Source: V1-33 sp964523105
GTDB lineage: Bacteria > Verrucomicrobiota > Verrucomicrobiia > Verrucomicrobiales > V1-33
Direction of reading: 5' to 3'
DNA length: 64,000 bases
Assembly: GCA_964523105.1 (NCBI GenBank)
Contig: CAZFZN010000010.1
Location: forward strand, 122,195-186,194
Below the pieces are notes generated by a model that saw only the letters and a program-made list of their open reading frames with translations, was not told the DNA's origin and did no database searches. Position numbers and translations under genes: made by a program. Every line of letters begins with the position of its first letter. The first letter of the stretch is position 1. This document shows, piece by piece, positions 45,716-54,436 of this stretch.

Positions 45716-48274
45716 ATGCTCCGCAGCTCCCGGCTCCTTGCTTTGTCAGGCCTGACACTCGCCGCGGCGGTTCAGGCCGCGCCGGTGTTCGAGAAAGACG
45801 TGCGCCCGCTGCTCAAAGCCCACTGCTTCCACTGTCACGGAGAGGGCGGCAAAACGGAAGGCGGAGTGGACCTGCGCCTGCGCCGCTTCATGCTCCGCCG
45901 CACAGACGACGGGCCGGTGATGGTGCCCGGCGATGCGCACGCCAGCCGCCTGCTGGAACTGGTGAAAACAGGCGCCATGCCGGAGGACGGAAAGAAGCTC
46001 GCGCCGGAGGCAATCGCGCTGCTGGAAGAATGGATCGCCGCCGGCGCGCCCACGCTGCGCGAGGAGCCGGAATCCATTCCGGCCGTGTACATCACCGGTG
46101 AAGAACGAAGTTTCTGGAGCTTTCGCCCCATCGTGAAGCCGCCCGTGCCGTCCGGCGAAACGAATCCCGTGGATGCCTTCATCGCGCAAAAACTGCGTGC
46201 CGCCGGCCTCGACTTTCTGCCGGAAGCGGATGCCGCCACGCTCGCGCGGCGGATGTCCTTCGATCTCACCGGCCTGCCGCCGGAGCCGGCGGACGCGGGC
46301 GATGGGGCCGACTTGTCAGGCTGCCTTGAGAAACTGCTCGCGTCGCCGCACTACGGCGAACGCTGGGGCCGCCACTGGCTCGACGCTGCGGGTTACGCCG
46401 ACAGCGAAGGCCACGAGGAGGACGCCCTGCGCCCGCACGCATGGCATTATCGCGACTATGTCGTGCAGGCGCATAACAACGACATGGCGTGGGACCGCTT
46501 CCTGACGGAACAGCTCGCCGGCGATGAACTCGCGGCCGTGAAGCACGACACCGCGCAGCCCGCCATTCACCAGCCCGGCACCGCGGCCAGGCTCGCGGCC
46601 ACCGGCTTTCTGCGCATGGCGCCCGACCCCACCGGCGGCGGCGTGGCGGATGCCAAACTGGCACGCAACCAGGTGCTGGCCGAGACGATCAAAATCGTCA
46701 GCACGTCGCTCATGGGCCTGACGGTTGGCTGCGCGCAGTGCCATGACCACCGCTACGATCCCATTTCCCAGCTGGACTATTACCGGATGCGCGCCGTGTT
46801 CGAGCCGCTTTACGACTGGAAGAACTGGCGCCCGCCCGGCCAGCGGCTCTATTCGCTCTACACGGATGATGAACGCGCGACCGCGCAGCGCATCGAAACC
46901 GAAGCGCAGAAGATGGACGAGGAGCGCCGGCAGTTCGCGCTGAAACGGCTGGAGGAAATCTTCGCCGAGCGGCTGGCCAAAGTGCCCGATGCCGACCGCG
47001 AGGCAGTGAAGACCGCCCGCGAAACGGAGGAGGGCAAACGCACGACCGAACAGGTGGAGCTTCTCAAAAAATACGTCGAGGCCAACGTGCCAAAGCACGA
47101 GGGCGTGCTGCTGCTCTTTGACGTGCCGGCGAACAACAAACGGCTGGAGATGGAGAAGAAAGCGAACGACCACCGCGCGACGAAGCCGAAGGAGAATTTC
47201 GTGATGGCGGCGACCGAAACCGGCGCCGTGCCTGACACTTTCAACTTCCACCGCGGCGACCACGAACAGGCGCGCGAGAAGGTGGAGCCGGCGCTCTTTG
47301 AAGTGCTTTCGTCTGACAAACCGGTGCCGCTGGCAAAACCAAACGCGGAACTCAAAACCAGCGGCCGACGCCTCGCCTTCGCGCAGTGGATCACCGGCCG
47401 GCAAAATCCGCTCACGGCCCGCGTGCTCGTGAACCGCTTCTGGATGCATCACTTCGGCCGCGGACTTGTCAGGACACCCGGCGACTTCGGCTCGCTCGGC
47501 GAGCGGCCCACGCATCCTGAACTTCTCGACTGGCTGGCCGCCGACTTCATGGAGCACGGCTGGCAATTGAAGCGCCTGCACCGGCTCATCCTGACGAGCA
47601 AGACATGGCGGCAGCAAAGCGACCCACGCGCCACGGCGGAGCGCGAGCGCCTCTACTGCGGCTGGAAACTCCAGCGCCTCGACGCCGAAAGCGTGCGCGA
47701 TGCCATGCTCGCCGTGACCGGCCAGTTGAACCGCGCCATCGGCGGCGAGCCCACAGCCGTGGCGCGCGACGTGCAGACCGGGCGCATCGTGCCCGGCGCG
47801 GAGGTCATCAATCCCGGCAACGGCATGGTGGACAAGATCACCTCCGCCGCCGACGGCGCGCTGCGGCGCAGTCTTTATATTCAGAACCGCCGCTCGCGCC
47901 CGCTCACCGTGCTCGACACGTTCGACCTCCCGGTGATGAATCCCAACTGCACCTCGCGCACCGTCACCACCGTCGCCCCGCAGTCGCTCCTGCTGATGAA
48001 CGACGACTTCACCGTGCAGCAGTCCCAGGCCCTCGCCGCGAGACTTCAGCGAGAAGCCCCCGCCAACGACGCCGCGAAAGTCGCCCGCGTTTGGCAGTTG
48101 CTCTACGGTTCCGCGCCCTCGCAACTCGACACCGCCCGCAGCCTCGTCTTCCTCCACCAGCAGCGCACCGATCTGCAAACCCAGGGCCGCGACCGCACCA
48201 AAGCAGCGGACGAAGCCCTCGCGGCATGGTGTCAGGTAATGCTGAGCACGAACCGGTTTCTTTATGTGGAGTGA
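45716..48274 (+). CDS. Planctomycete-type cytochrome c / DUF1549 / DUF1553 protein
   Basis: An exported 852-residue protein, the second of this family in the window. The signal peptide is MLRSSRLLALSGLTLAAAVQA. CFHCH lies at residues 37-41 and a second haem-type motif, CAQCH, in GCAQCHDHRYDPI. DUF1549 (MSFDLTGLPPEP, HYGERWGRHWLD) precedes a charged coiled-coil-like insert (about residues 385-500) and DUF1553 (RQNPLTARVLVNRFWMHHFG, HPELLDWLAADFM). The DUF1501 partner follows at 48887, separated by a toxin-antitoxin pair. The gene contains six copies of the TGTCAGG/CCTGACA motif, the densest in the window. Confidence 0.93.
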   Translation: MLRSSRLLALSGLTLAAAVQAAPVFEKDVRPLLKAHCFHCHGEGGKTEGGVDLRLRRFMLRRTDDGPVMVPGDAHASRLLELVKTGAMPEDGKKLAPEAIALLEEWIAAGAPTLREEPESIPAVYITGEERSFWSFRPIVKPPVPSGETNPVDAFIAQKLRAAGLDFLPEADAATLARRMSFDLTGLPPEPADAGDGADLSGCLEKLLASPHYGERWGRHWLDAAGYADSEGHEEDALRPHAWHYRDYVVQAHNNDMAWDRFLTEQLAGDELAAVKHDTAQPAIHQPGTAARLAATGFLRMAPDPTGGGVADAKLARNQVLAETIKIVSTSLMGLTVGCAQCHDHRYDPISQLDYYRMRAVFEPLYDWKNWRPPGQRLYSLYTDDERATAQRIETEAQKMDEERRQFALKRLEEIFAERLAKVPDADREAVKTARETEEGKRTTEQVELLKKYVEANVPKHEGVLLLFDVPANNKRLEMEKKANDHRATKPKENFVMAATETGAVPDTFNFHRGDHEQAREKVEPALFEVLSSDKPVPLAKPNAELKTSGRRLAFAQWITGRQNPLTARVLVNRFWMHHFGRGLVRTPGDFGSLGERPTHPELLDWLAADFMEHGWQLKRLHRLILTSKTWRQQSDPRATAERERLYCGWKLQRLDAESVRDAMLAVTGQLNRAIGGEPTAVARDVQTGRIVPGAEVINPGNGMVDKITSAADGALRRSLYIQNRRSRPLTVLDTFDLPVMNPNCTSRTVTTVAPQSLLLMNDDFTVQQSQALAARLQREAPANDAAKVARVWQLLYGSAPSQLDTARSLVFLHQQRTDLQTQGRDRTKAADEALAAWCQVMLSTNRFLYVE
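45744..45757. repeat. Double copy of the overrepresented TGTCAGG/CCTGACA 7-mer forming a 14-bp palindrome
   Basis: TGTCAGGCCTGACA is two motif copies head to head, inside the signal-peptide coding region (L-S-G-L-T-L). The 7-mer occurs about 45 times in the window on both strands. In many copies it forces the Ser codon TCA or the Thr codon ACA, which are otherwise uncommon in this GC-rich DNA. Confidence 0.7.
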
Positions 48275-48337
48275 ATGGCGGACGGAGCTTGCTCAGAGGA
48301 TTCCCGTCTGCTACAGGGCTGCGAACACATCACCAAT

Positions 48338-48556
48338 ATGACCACGCTTCTGCCTCTCAAGAAGATGACCACAGTCCAGAAGCTCCGCGCGATGGAGGAA
48401 CTCTGGGCGGACCTTTCGCAGGTTGAGGACAGCAAAGAGATTCCGGAATGGCAATTGCAAGCCGTGCGGGAAACGGCTCGCCGCGTCCGGGCAGGCACTG
48501 AGAAACTGATTCCGTGGGAGGAAGCGAAGAAATCGCTGCGCCGCCGTGCGAAATGA
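48338..48556 (+). CDS. Antitoxin-like addiction module component
   Basis: A 72-residue protein starting MTTLLPLKKMTTVQKLRAMEELW; the next ATG at codon 10 is also plausible. The pattern LRAMEELWADLSQ, then a Trp/Gln region and a basic tail (EEAKKSLRRRAK), follows small antitoxins of the addiction-module type that pair with RelE/ParE toxins. Its TGA stop overlaps the ATG of the toxin frame (ATGA), the usual arrangement for co-translation. The module sits between two genes of a conserved pair, which suggests insertion. Confidence 0.75.
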   Translation: MTTLLPLKKMTTVQKLRAMEELWADLSQVEDSKEIPEWQLQAVRETARRVRAGTEKLIPWEEAKKSLRRRAK

Positions 48557-48852
48557 AGATTTCGATTACGTGAACAGCGGACCGGGACCTGCTGGAGGGG
48601 TTTCGGTTTTACGAACGACAGTGTCCGGGCATTGGACATTACTTCCTGGATTCGCTCATCGCGGACATTGATTCCCTGCTCCTGTTCGCAGGAATTCACC
48701 GCCGGGTGGAGGGTTTTCATCGCGCGCTGAGCCGGCGCTTCCCGTACGCCATCTTCTACGAGGTGGACGGGGATGAGGCGAGAGTGCTCCGCGTCATTGA
48801 TACGCGACGCGATCCGCGCTGGATTGCCCGGCAATTGCGTAAAACGCGATGA
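48553..48852 (+). pseudogene. ParE/RelE-type toxin with premature TGA at codon 7
   Basis: The frame beginning ATG at 48553 reads MKISIT, then TGA at 48571-48573, then continues open for 92 codons to a stop at 48850-48852. The downstream product has ParE/RelE-family features: DRDLLEGFRFYERQCPG, FLDSLIADIDSL, FHRALSRRFPYAIFYEVDGD and VIDTRRDPRWI. A Trp (TGG) at codon 7 would restore it, so a single G-to-A change probably inactivated the toxin while the antitoxin stayed intact. No in-frame ATG follows soon enough to rescue the first strand. It is too broken to appear as a normal gene. Confidence 0.72.
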
Positions 48853-48886
48853 GTGATTCGATGTGCAGGCATCGTAGAATTCTGTC

Positions 48887-50326
48887 ATGCCCGCCCTCTG
48901 CTCCCGCCGCCATTTTCTCCGCGCCAATGCCTTCAGCCTCGGCTCGCTGGCGCTGCCGTGGCTGTTGAGCCGCGATGGAGTGATCGCGGCGCCGTCCAAG
49001 CCGTTCACCGGCGGCGAATCCTTCGATCTCACCACCAAACCGCCGCCGCGTCATGGCCATGCGAAAGCCATGATCTCGCTCTTCATGATCGGCGGGCCGA
49101 GCCAGATGGATTTGTGCGATCCCAAACCGATGCTGACGAAGTACCACGGCCAGAAGTTTCCGGGCGAAATCAAATACGACAACGCCGCGGAGGCCAGCAT
49201 CAAAGTCTTCGGCAGTCCGTGGAAGTTCGAACCGCGCGGACAGTGCGGCATGGAGATCAGCGAACTGCTGCCGCATTTGTCAGGGATCGTGGACGACATC
49301 ACGCTCATCCGCTCCATGCGCACGGGCGTGAACAACCACGGTCAGAGCGTCTGGGCGCTGCACAGCGGACGGCCCGCCGGCGGGCGGCCCACACTCGGCT
49401 CATGGCTCAGCTATGGACTCGGCAGCGAGACCGACGAACTGCCCACCTATCTCGCGTTGACGAGCCCGCACGGTCAGCCGCTGATGAACAACGAAAACTG
49501 GACCGCCGGCTGGCTGCCCGCGGTTTATCAGGGCACCATGGTCCGGCCGCAGCAGCCGTATATTTTGAACCTCGACCCGCCGGTGCATCTGGGCCGCGGC
49601 GGACAAGAGCGGCAGCTCGCGCTGCTGCAGAAACTGAATGAGGAACACCGCGAACAGCACGCCGGCGACAGCGATCTCGATGCGCGCATCCAAAGTTACG
49701 CCCTCGCCGCGCGCATGCAGACCGCGGCGAAGGAAGCGTTCGATTTGTCTGGCGAGCCGGAATACATCAAAAAGATGTACGGCCTCGACCAGGACAAAAC
49801 GCGCGACTACGGCACGCGGTGTCTCATTGCCCGGAGGCTCGTGGAGCGCGCCGTGCGGTTCGTGCAGGTGCTCAACCAGGGCCAGTCGTGGGACCATCAC
49901 GGCGCCCTCAAAGCCGCCCTGCCCGACCGCTGCCTCGAGGTGGACCAGCCCTGCGCCGCGCTCGTTAAAGACCTCAAACAGCGCGGCCTGCTCGACACCA
50001 CCATCGTCCACTGGGGAGGAGAAATGGGACGCCTCCCCGTGCTGCAAAACGACGGCGGGCCTGACAAATGGGGCCGCGACCACAACACCTACGGGTTCTC
50101 CCACTGGATGGCCGGCGGCGGACTCAAGGCCGGACACGTCCACGGTGAGACCGACGAATGGGGCCACCACGCCGTGAAGGACGTCGTGAATCACTACGAC
50201 TGGCACGCCACCGTGCTCCACCTCTTCGGCCTGCAGCACGACAAGCTCATTTTCAAACGCGGCGGCACCGACGCCACCCTCACCGACGGCCAGCCGGCGA
50301 AAGTCGTCGAGGGTCTGCTGGCCTGA
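48887..50326 (+). CDS. DUF1501 family protein with Tat signal
   Basis: A 479-residue exported protein. The N-terminus SRRHFLRANAFSLGSLALPWLL is a twin-arginine signal. The body is DUF1501, related to the alkaline phosphatase/sulfatase fold: MISLFMIGGPSQMDLCDPKP, MRTGVNNHGQSVWALHSGRP, GRPTLGSWLSYGLGS, NQGQSWDHHG and VHWGGEMGRLP. These proteins almost always sit next to DUF1549/DUF1553 cytochromes and are thought to act with them. Here the partner is at 45716..48274 with the toxin-antitoxin pair in between. The start at 48887 follows the toxin frame by 34 nt. Confidence 0.93.
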   Translation: MPALCSRRHFLRANAFSLGSLALPWLLSRDGVIAAPSKPFTGGESFDLTTKPPPRHGHAKAMISLFMIGGPSQMDLCDPKPMLTKYHGQKFPGEIKYDNAAEASIKVFGSPWKFEPRGQCGMEISELLPHLSGIVDDITLIRSMRTGVNNHGQSVWALHSGRPAGGRPTLGSWLSYGLGSETDELPTYLALTSPHGQPLMNNENWTAGWLPAVYQGTMVRPQQPYILNLDPPVHLGRGGQERQLALLQKLNEEHREQHAGDSDLDARIQSYALAARMQTAAKEAFDLSGEPEYIKKMYGLDQDKTRDYGTRCLIARRLVERAVRFVQVLNQGQSWDHHGALKAALPDRCLEVDQPCAALVKDLKQRGLLDTTIVHWGGEMGRLPVLQNDGGPDKWGRDHNTYGFSHWMAGGGLKAGHVHGETDEWGHHAVKDVVNHYDWHATVLHLFGLQHDKLIFKRGGTDATLTDGQPAKVVEGLLA

Positions 50327-50490
50327 ACTTTGTTCTGCAGTTTCCCGCTGGCCGTGCCGCCGCCGCGCGCCGCATCGCGGCCATGAACTTGAACAGGGAA
50401 ATGGAACCCCGGACGGGCGCGGATGGTCACCAATGCTCCACCGGATGTGTTCCCGGGCAGTCTCCTTCCATGAGCGAATCCAAATTCCTT

Positions 50491-50528
50491 TGTAAATCCG
50501 TGTTTATCTGTGTCCATCCGTGGTTTTC
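50491..50528 (+). repeat. Dispersed repeat copy A (ATCCGTG...TCCATCCGTGGTT type)
   Basis: AAATCCGTGTTTATCTGTG followed by TCCATCCGTGGTTTTC closely matches 57180-57212 in the same orientation and 57099-57125 in reverse. It lies between the DUF1501 gene and the deaminase gene, in a 225-bp non-coding stretch. I recognise it as a widespread intergenic repeat type from translated fragments such as FICVHPWF. Confidence 0.6.
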
Positions 50529-50551
50529 CTCCTCTCCACTTTGCTATTAGG

Positions 50552-51004
50552 ATGAACGATTCCCTCACCGACAAATCCGGCCGCATTTCCATTCCCGCCT
50601 ATGCCATGGCCCTCGCGCATGTCGCCAGCATGCGCAGCGAGGATCCCTATCGCAAAGTCGGCGCCGTGGCCATCGACTTTGCCAACCGCGTCATCGGCAC
50701 CGCCTACAACGGCCTCGCGCCCGGCTTCGATCCGCCCGCCGGATTCTGGGACAACCGCGCCGCGCGGCAGAAATACATGCTCCACGCCGAGGTCAACCTC
50801 TGCAGCCTCTTCACCCGCGGCACCGTCAAACTCGTCGCCGTCACCACCCAGCCCTGCACCAGCTGCATGCAAATGCTCTGCGCCTACGGCATCAAAGAAA
50901 TCTACTACCGCGACATCTATGAACCCAGCGAAGCCGCCGCCATCGCCGAAATCTACGGCGTGCAGCTCATTCAGTTGACCGAATACCCGCACCCCGGCAT
51001 TTAA
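50552..51004 (+). CDS. Cytidine/deoxycytidylate deaminase family protein
   Basis: A 150-residue zinc-dependent deaminase. The zinc ligands and catalytic Glu are visible: His78 and Glu80 in MLHAEVNLC, and Cys102 and Cys105 in TQPCTSCMQMLCAYGI. The length and the KVGAVAIDFANRVIGTAYNG block fit dCMP deaminases (ComEB-like), which make dUMP for thymidylate synthesis; nucleoside or tRNA deaminases are less likely. The start at 50552 (MNDSLTDKSG) is preferred over an in-frame GTG within the upstream repeat. It appears to be a single-gene unit. Confidence 0.85.
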   Translation: MNDSLTDKSGRISIPAYAMALAHVASMRSEDPYRKVGAVAIDFANRVIGTAYNGLAPGFDPPAGFWDNRAARQKYMLHAEVNLCSLFTRGTVKLVAVTTQPCTSCMQMLCAYGIKEIYYRDIYEPSEAAAIAEIYGVQLIQLTEYPHPGI

Positions 51005-51112
51005 TCATCCCGCGAGCTTGCCGATGGATTTGAGATGATCAAGCACGCGGCCGGGGTGGAAGTCCATATTCGCCGGCATCGCGGCGTAGATATCCATTCT
51101 GCAGGCGGCGGG
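51005..51112 (-). pseudogene. Sulfatase gene remnant
   Basis: On the minus strand this reads CRMDIYAAMPANMDFHPG then RVLDHLKSIG and a stop at 51005. It aligns with RMEVYAAMLANMDYHIG then RLIDHLKQTG of the sulfatase at 52527..54215, and the DNA is also clearly similar to 53234-53330. The rest of the gene is missing; the fragment is flanked by the deaminase stop and the porin stop. Confidence 0.7.
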
Positions 51113-51125
51113 TTCTTCCGTGGCT

Positions 51126-52451
51126 TCAGAACTTTGCGACGCAACGGAGCCCGGGAAGGATAACGGTATCGTCTCCCAGAGAAGGATTGATAACCTGCAA
51201 GTCCACACCCACAGTGAACGACGGTGTCACGGCGAAGTTGTAAAAAATTTCCATCCCCTGTTCGTCTCTGATCTTCAGAAGGGGCGAAAGGGACTCCTTC
51301 AAATCCGGGCTCGGGGTATCGTAATAATAAGCGATTCCCCAGTTGTCCCGGCTCCGGCCCGGAATCAATCCAGTGCCGCCTATGCCCACGAGAGCCGACC
51401 AGTATAGCTTGCTGGGGTTGCCGTCGGAGATGCCGAACTGGCCAAAGAGCCCGAAGCCCTCCCTGGAATTCTCGCTCACCCGATAAAGAGTTTGGTCGAA
51501 CGAATAGGCGAAGTAGTAATTACTGTCCTTGATGTCAGGATAATCCGGAGGAAACGGTGGAAGGAAGGTGTCGCCGAGGTCGCTCAGGTCGGCGTTTGAC
51601 TCGGTACTGTACAAGGCGACAAATCTCTGATTCCCGCTGAGACCACCGATGATGACGGGGAAATCAACGCTTCCGCGGATCGTGACTCCGTTGGCGAAAG
51701 GCTCTTCGAAACCTGTCTTGTTGACCACGCTGTTGGGATCATAGACCCACAAGCCGAAATTGGCGGGCTCGGTCCGCACACTCATCAAGGCCCCGAAAAG
51801 ATAGGGCGGGACAACGCCGGTGGGAGGAGCGACGAAGGTAAGGTTCCAGAACGAGTCGATGCCGGCACCGCCCATGAACGGCTTCACAGCAGCGAGATCC
51901 ATCATGTTGATCTTGCCGAGCAAAAGGGAAACAGATTTGCTGAAGTGCTGTGTAAAATAAACGCTCGACAGGTCAAAGGCATCGGAGCCCTCCATTCCTG
52001 GAAAAATGAGCGCCGTATTGGGCGGGACCAGCGTGCCGCCAGCTCCGTTGATACTCTCACCAAAATTATACTCGGCGTGGACGGTTAACGATAAGCCCTT
52101 CCAAAAGCCCAGCTTGCTGAGGTCGGCATTGAGCAGGAGGTCCGCCTTGCTGCCATATTCAAAATCGTGATCACCGTCGCCGGCAGCCAGCCCCTGGTAG
52201 AATTGTGTCAGTCGAGGGGCGAGTGTGATGCCATATTCCTCTTTCAACGAAGTCCGGTGGCCGGCCCAATCGCCGGTGAGCGTATCACTTGCCAACCAAC
52301 TGGCTGCCCGGGTCGCATCAGCATTGACAGTGGCTTCGCCGCCGGTTGGTGCTTCTCCCGCAGACAACGGACTAATGCTGAAGACAGACAACAGGACCGC
52401 AAGCTGTGCTTCGATACGCTTCTTCCCGGCTCTTGTCTTTGCGTTTTTCAT
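51126..52451 (-). CDS. Carbohydrate-selective porin, OprB-like
   Basis: A 441-residue outer-membrane beta-barrel. After a basic N-terminus and signal peptide (QLAVLLSVFSISPLSAG) it shows the OprB opening TLTGDWAGHRTSLKEEYGITLAPRLTQFYQG, followed by alternating beta strands and a C-terminal Phe (CVAKF), the outer-membrane insertion signal. OprB porins pass sugars. It lies 75 nt downstream of the sulfatase in the same direction, so the two probably form an operon for taking up products of sulfated sugars or sulfate esters. A sulfatase remnant sits just beyond its end. Confidence 0.87.
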   Translation of the reverse strand: MKNAKTRAGKKRIEAQLAVLLSVFSISPLSAGEAPTGGEATVNADATRAASWLASDTLTGDWAGHRTSLKEEYGITLAPRLTQFYQGLAAGDGDHDFEYGSKADLLLNADLSKLGFWKGLSLTVHAEYNFGESINGAGGTLVPPNTALIFPGMEGSDAFDLSSVYFTQHFSKSVSLLLGKINMMDLAAVKPFMGGAGIDSFWNLTFVAPPTGVVPPYLFGALMSVRTEPANFGLWVYDPNSVVNKTGFEEPFANGVTIRGSVDFPVIIGGLSGNQRFVALYSTESNADLSDLGDTFLPPFPPDYPDIKDSNYYFAYSFDQTLYRVSENSREGFGLFGQFGISDGNPSKLYWSALVGIGGTGLIPGRSRDNWGIAYYYDTPSPDLKESLSPLLKIRDEQGMEIFYNFAVTPSFTVGVDLQVINPSLGDDTVILPGLRCVAKF

Positions 52452-52526
52452 AAGTCCTTTGGGTGAGTTTGTTTCATTTCGATTCTCTGAAAGCGCTCCC
52501 GGGCAGGAGTGGTTTCATGATCATCG

Positions 52527-54215
52527 CTATTTTTGAGGTGCGGACGTCGCTTTGAAGGGGCCATCATCGGTGAGAATCACGCCATTCTGTTCGACGTATT
52601 TGTCCCATAGTGCGAGCATGGCTTTCGTTTTCTCAGGCTCTTGTTTGGAAAGGTCGGTCGTTTCGCCGGGGTCACTCTTGAGGTTGAAAAGTTCCCACTC
52701 GCCGCTGCCTCCGGCCGTTTTCTGGATGTAGCAAATCTTCCAGTCGCCCTGCCGGATCATGCGGTTTCCGAAAAGTTCCTCGCCGATCCAGTCCTCTTTC
52801 GTGCGCACCGATTCGGTCTTGCCAGTGAGCAACGGGGTGAGCGATTTGCCGCGCAAGGGCGCGAGTTTCTTATCGGTCTCGGACGGATGTTTTGCTCCGG
52901 CGAGTTCCAGGAAAGTGGGCACGAGATCGGTCGCGTGCATGACGGCGGTTTTTATCGCTCCCGCGTTTTTCACACCGGCTCCTGCGATGATCATGGGCGA
53001 GCGGATGCCGCCGTCGGACGTCCAGGCCTTGTAGAAGCGGAACGGCGTCGAGCCAACCTGCGCCCACGCGGCGCCGTAGTCCGTCGCCGATCCCTTGCGA
53101 CCCCAGTTTTCGGGGCGGGTGTCGAAGTTCTCGAAAAACCATTTTTTGGCATCCGCGCTGAAGACCGTCTCGACCAGTGTGCCGAGTTCCACGGGTTCCG
53201 CCCCGTTGTCCGACAGGAAAACGACCAAGGTGTTATCATACTGCCCGGTTTGCTTGAGATGATCGATCAGACGCCCGATGTGATAATCCATGTTCGCCAA
53301 CATCGCGGCATAGACCTCCATCCGGCGGGCGGAGAGTTTTTTCTGCTCAGGCGTGAGCGTGTCCCATGCGGGAACGCTGGGCACGCGAGGCGAGGGCACC
53401 GTGTCCTTGCTGATGATGCCGAGTTCCTTCATGCGCGCGAGGCGCTCCGCACGGACGTCATCGTAACCCTTGTCATAAACACCCTTGTATTTGTCCAGCC
53501 AGTCGTCCGGCGCGGCAAAGGGCGAATGCACCGCCTGGAAGCTCAGGTAGGCGAAGAAGGGTTTGCCGTCCGCCTTGTGCTCCTCGTTGCTCTTAATGAT
53601 GAAGTCCGTGTAGGCCTCCGAGGAAAAGTGGTCGTCCGGCAGCTTGTCGAGCTTCTTGCCGTTGAGGGTGAAGGTGAGCTTCGGGTGGTCCGGGTTCGGA
53701 TACGTCATGTCGCTCCAGTTGCTGCCGCCACCTTGCAGGAGGGTGAAATCCCGCTCAAAGCCCATCGCCGCCGGCCACTGGGACGGTTCGTAGCCCATGT
53801 GGGACTTCCCCGCCCAGTAGGTGTGATATCCCGCCTCGCGCAGCACCTTCGCCACGGGCACGACGCGATCGTTCAAATAACCTTCGTAGCCGGGCTTCCC
53901 CTTCTGCTTCGGTCCGGCGAGTTCATCCATATTGCCAAAGCCCGCAACATGGTGATCGCAGCCGCTCAGCAGCATGGCACGGGTGGGCGAGCAGGTGGGG
54001 GCGACGTAGAAATTCGTCCCGCGCACCCCGCGCTTGGCGAGTGAATCGATGTGCGGCGTTTTGATCTCACCGCCAAAGCACCCGAGGTCCGAGTATCCCA
54101 TGTCGTCCGCGATGATGAGCAGGATGTTTGGCCTCTCCGCGGCGCGGGCCGTAGTGGAAATGGCAAAGGTGAGGACCGCCGCCAGCAGAAGAAGAATCAG
54201 TCGGTGTGAAGTCAT
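52527..54215 (-). CDS. Exported arylsulfatase (AtsA-like)
   Basis: A 562-residue sulfatase with a signal peptide (MTSHRLILLLLAAVLTFAISTTARA). Metal-binding Asp37-Asp38 lie in LLIIADDMGYSD, and Cys75 in CSPTR is the formylglycine site. YWAGKSHMGY, LVVFLSDNGAE and WELFNLKSDPGETTDLS match the arylsulfatase A/AtsA class. It hydrolyses sulfate esters in the periplasm or outside, after activation by a formylglycine-generating enzyme not present here. It leads a probable operon with the OprB-like porin. An inverted repeat lies 90-116 bp upstream of its start. Confidence 0.95.
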   Translation of the reverse strand: MTSHRLILLLLAAVLTFAISTTARAAERPNILLIIADDMGYSDLGCFGGEIKTPHIDSLAKRGVRGTNFYVAPTCSPTRAMLLSGCDHHVAGFGNMDELAGPKQKGKPGYEGYLNDRVVPVAKVLREAGYHTYWAGKSHMGYEPSQWPAAMGFERDFTLLQGGGSNWSDMTYPNPDHPKLTFTLNGKKLDKLPDDHFSSEAYTDFIIKSNEEHKADGKPFFAYLSFQAVHSPFAAPDDWLDKYKGVYDKGYDDVRAERLARMKELGIISKDTVPSPRVPSVPAWDTLTPEQKKLSARRMEVYAAMLANMDYHIGRLIDHLKQTGQYDNTLVVFLSDNGAEPVELGTLVETVFSADAKKWFFENFDTRPENWGRKGSATDYGAAWAQVGSTPFRFYKAWTSDGGIRSPMIIAGAGVKNAGAIKTAVMHATDLVPTFLELAGAKHPSETDKKLAPLRGKSLTPLLTGKTESVRTKEDWIGEELFGNRMIRQGDWKICYIQKTAGGSGEWELFNLKSDPGETTDLSKQEPEKTKAMLALWDKYVEQNGVILTDDGPFKATSAPQK

Positions 54216-54304
54216 GGGTTCCGGGAGTATGAAGGATCACCAGGGAGAAGCGCAATGGCTAAGCAGGACCGGCAGCGATTCAAAATAACTTTTAAACAGG
54301 GCGG

Positions 54305-54331
54305 CTGCGGAGAGAACGTGTTCTGCCGCAG
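54305..54331. promoter_or_regulatory. Nested inverted repeat upstream of the sulfatase gene
   Basis: CTGCGG (54305-54310) pairs with CCGCAG (54326-54331), and inside it AGAAC (54313-54317) pairs with GTTCT (54320-54324) around a 2-nt centre. It lies in the sulfatase promoter region and could be an operator; no U-tract marks it as a terminator. Confidence 0.35.
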
Positions 54332-54436
54332 GGCGGCCTTCCCCGGGCCGGGGATGGCACATGGTCGGGTCGGCTGCCCGCAGCCATTTTCACGGTCGTT
54401 CCAGTGAAACGGAGCCGGATCCAGGAACGGGCAATT

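Noticed and set aside
46316..48178. 620-codon open frame on the minus strand
   Set aside because: Antisense to the second cytochrome/DUF1549/DUF1553 gene, no recognisable domain or signal.
48571..48640. Selenocysteine reading of the TGA in the toxin frame
   Set aside because: A hairpin (CAGC...GCTG) follows, but its loop begins only ~8 nt after the TGA, and ParE/RelE toxins are not redox enzymes. A TGG-to-TGA mutation is simpler.
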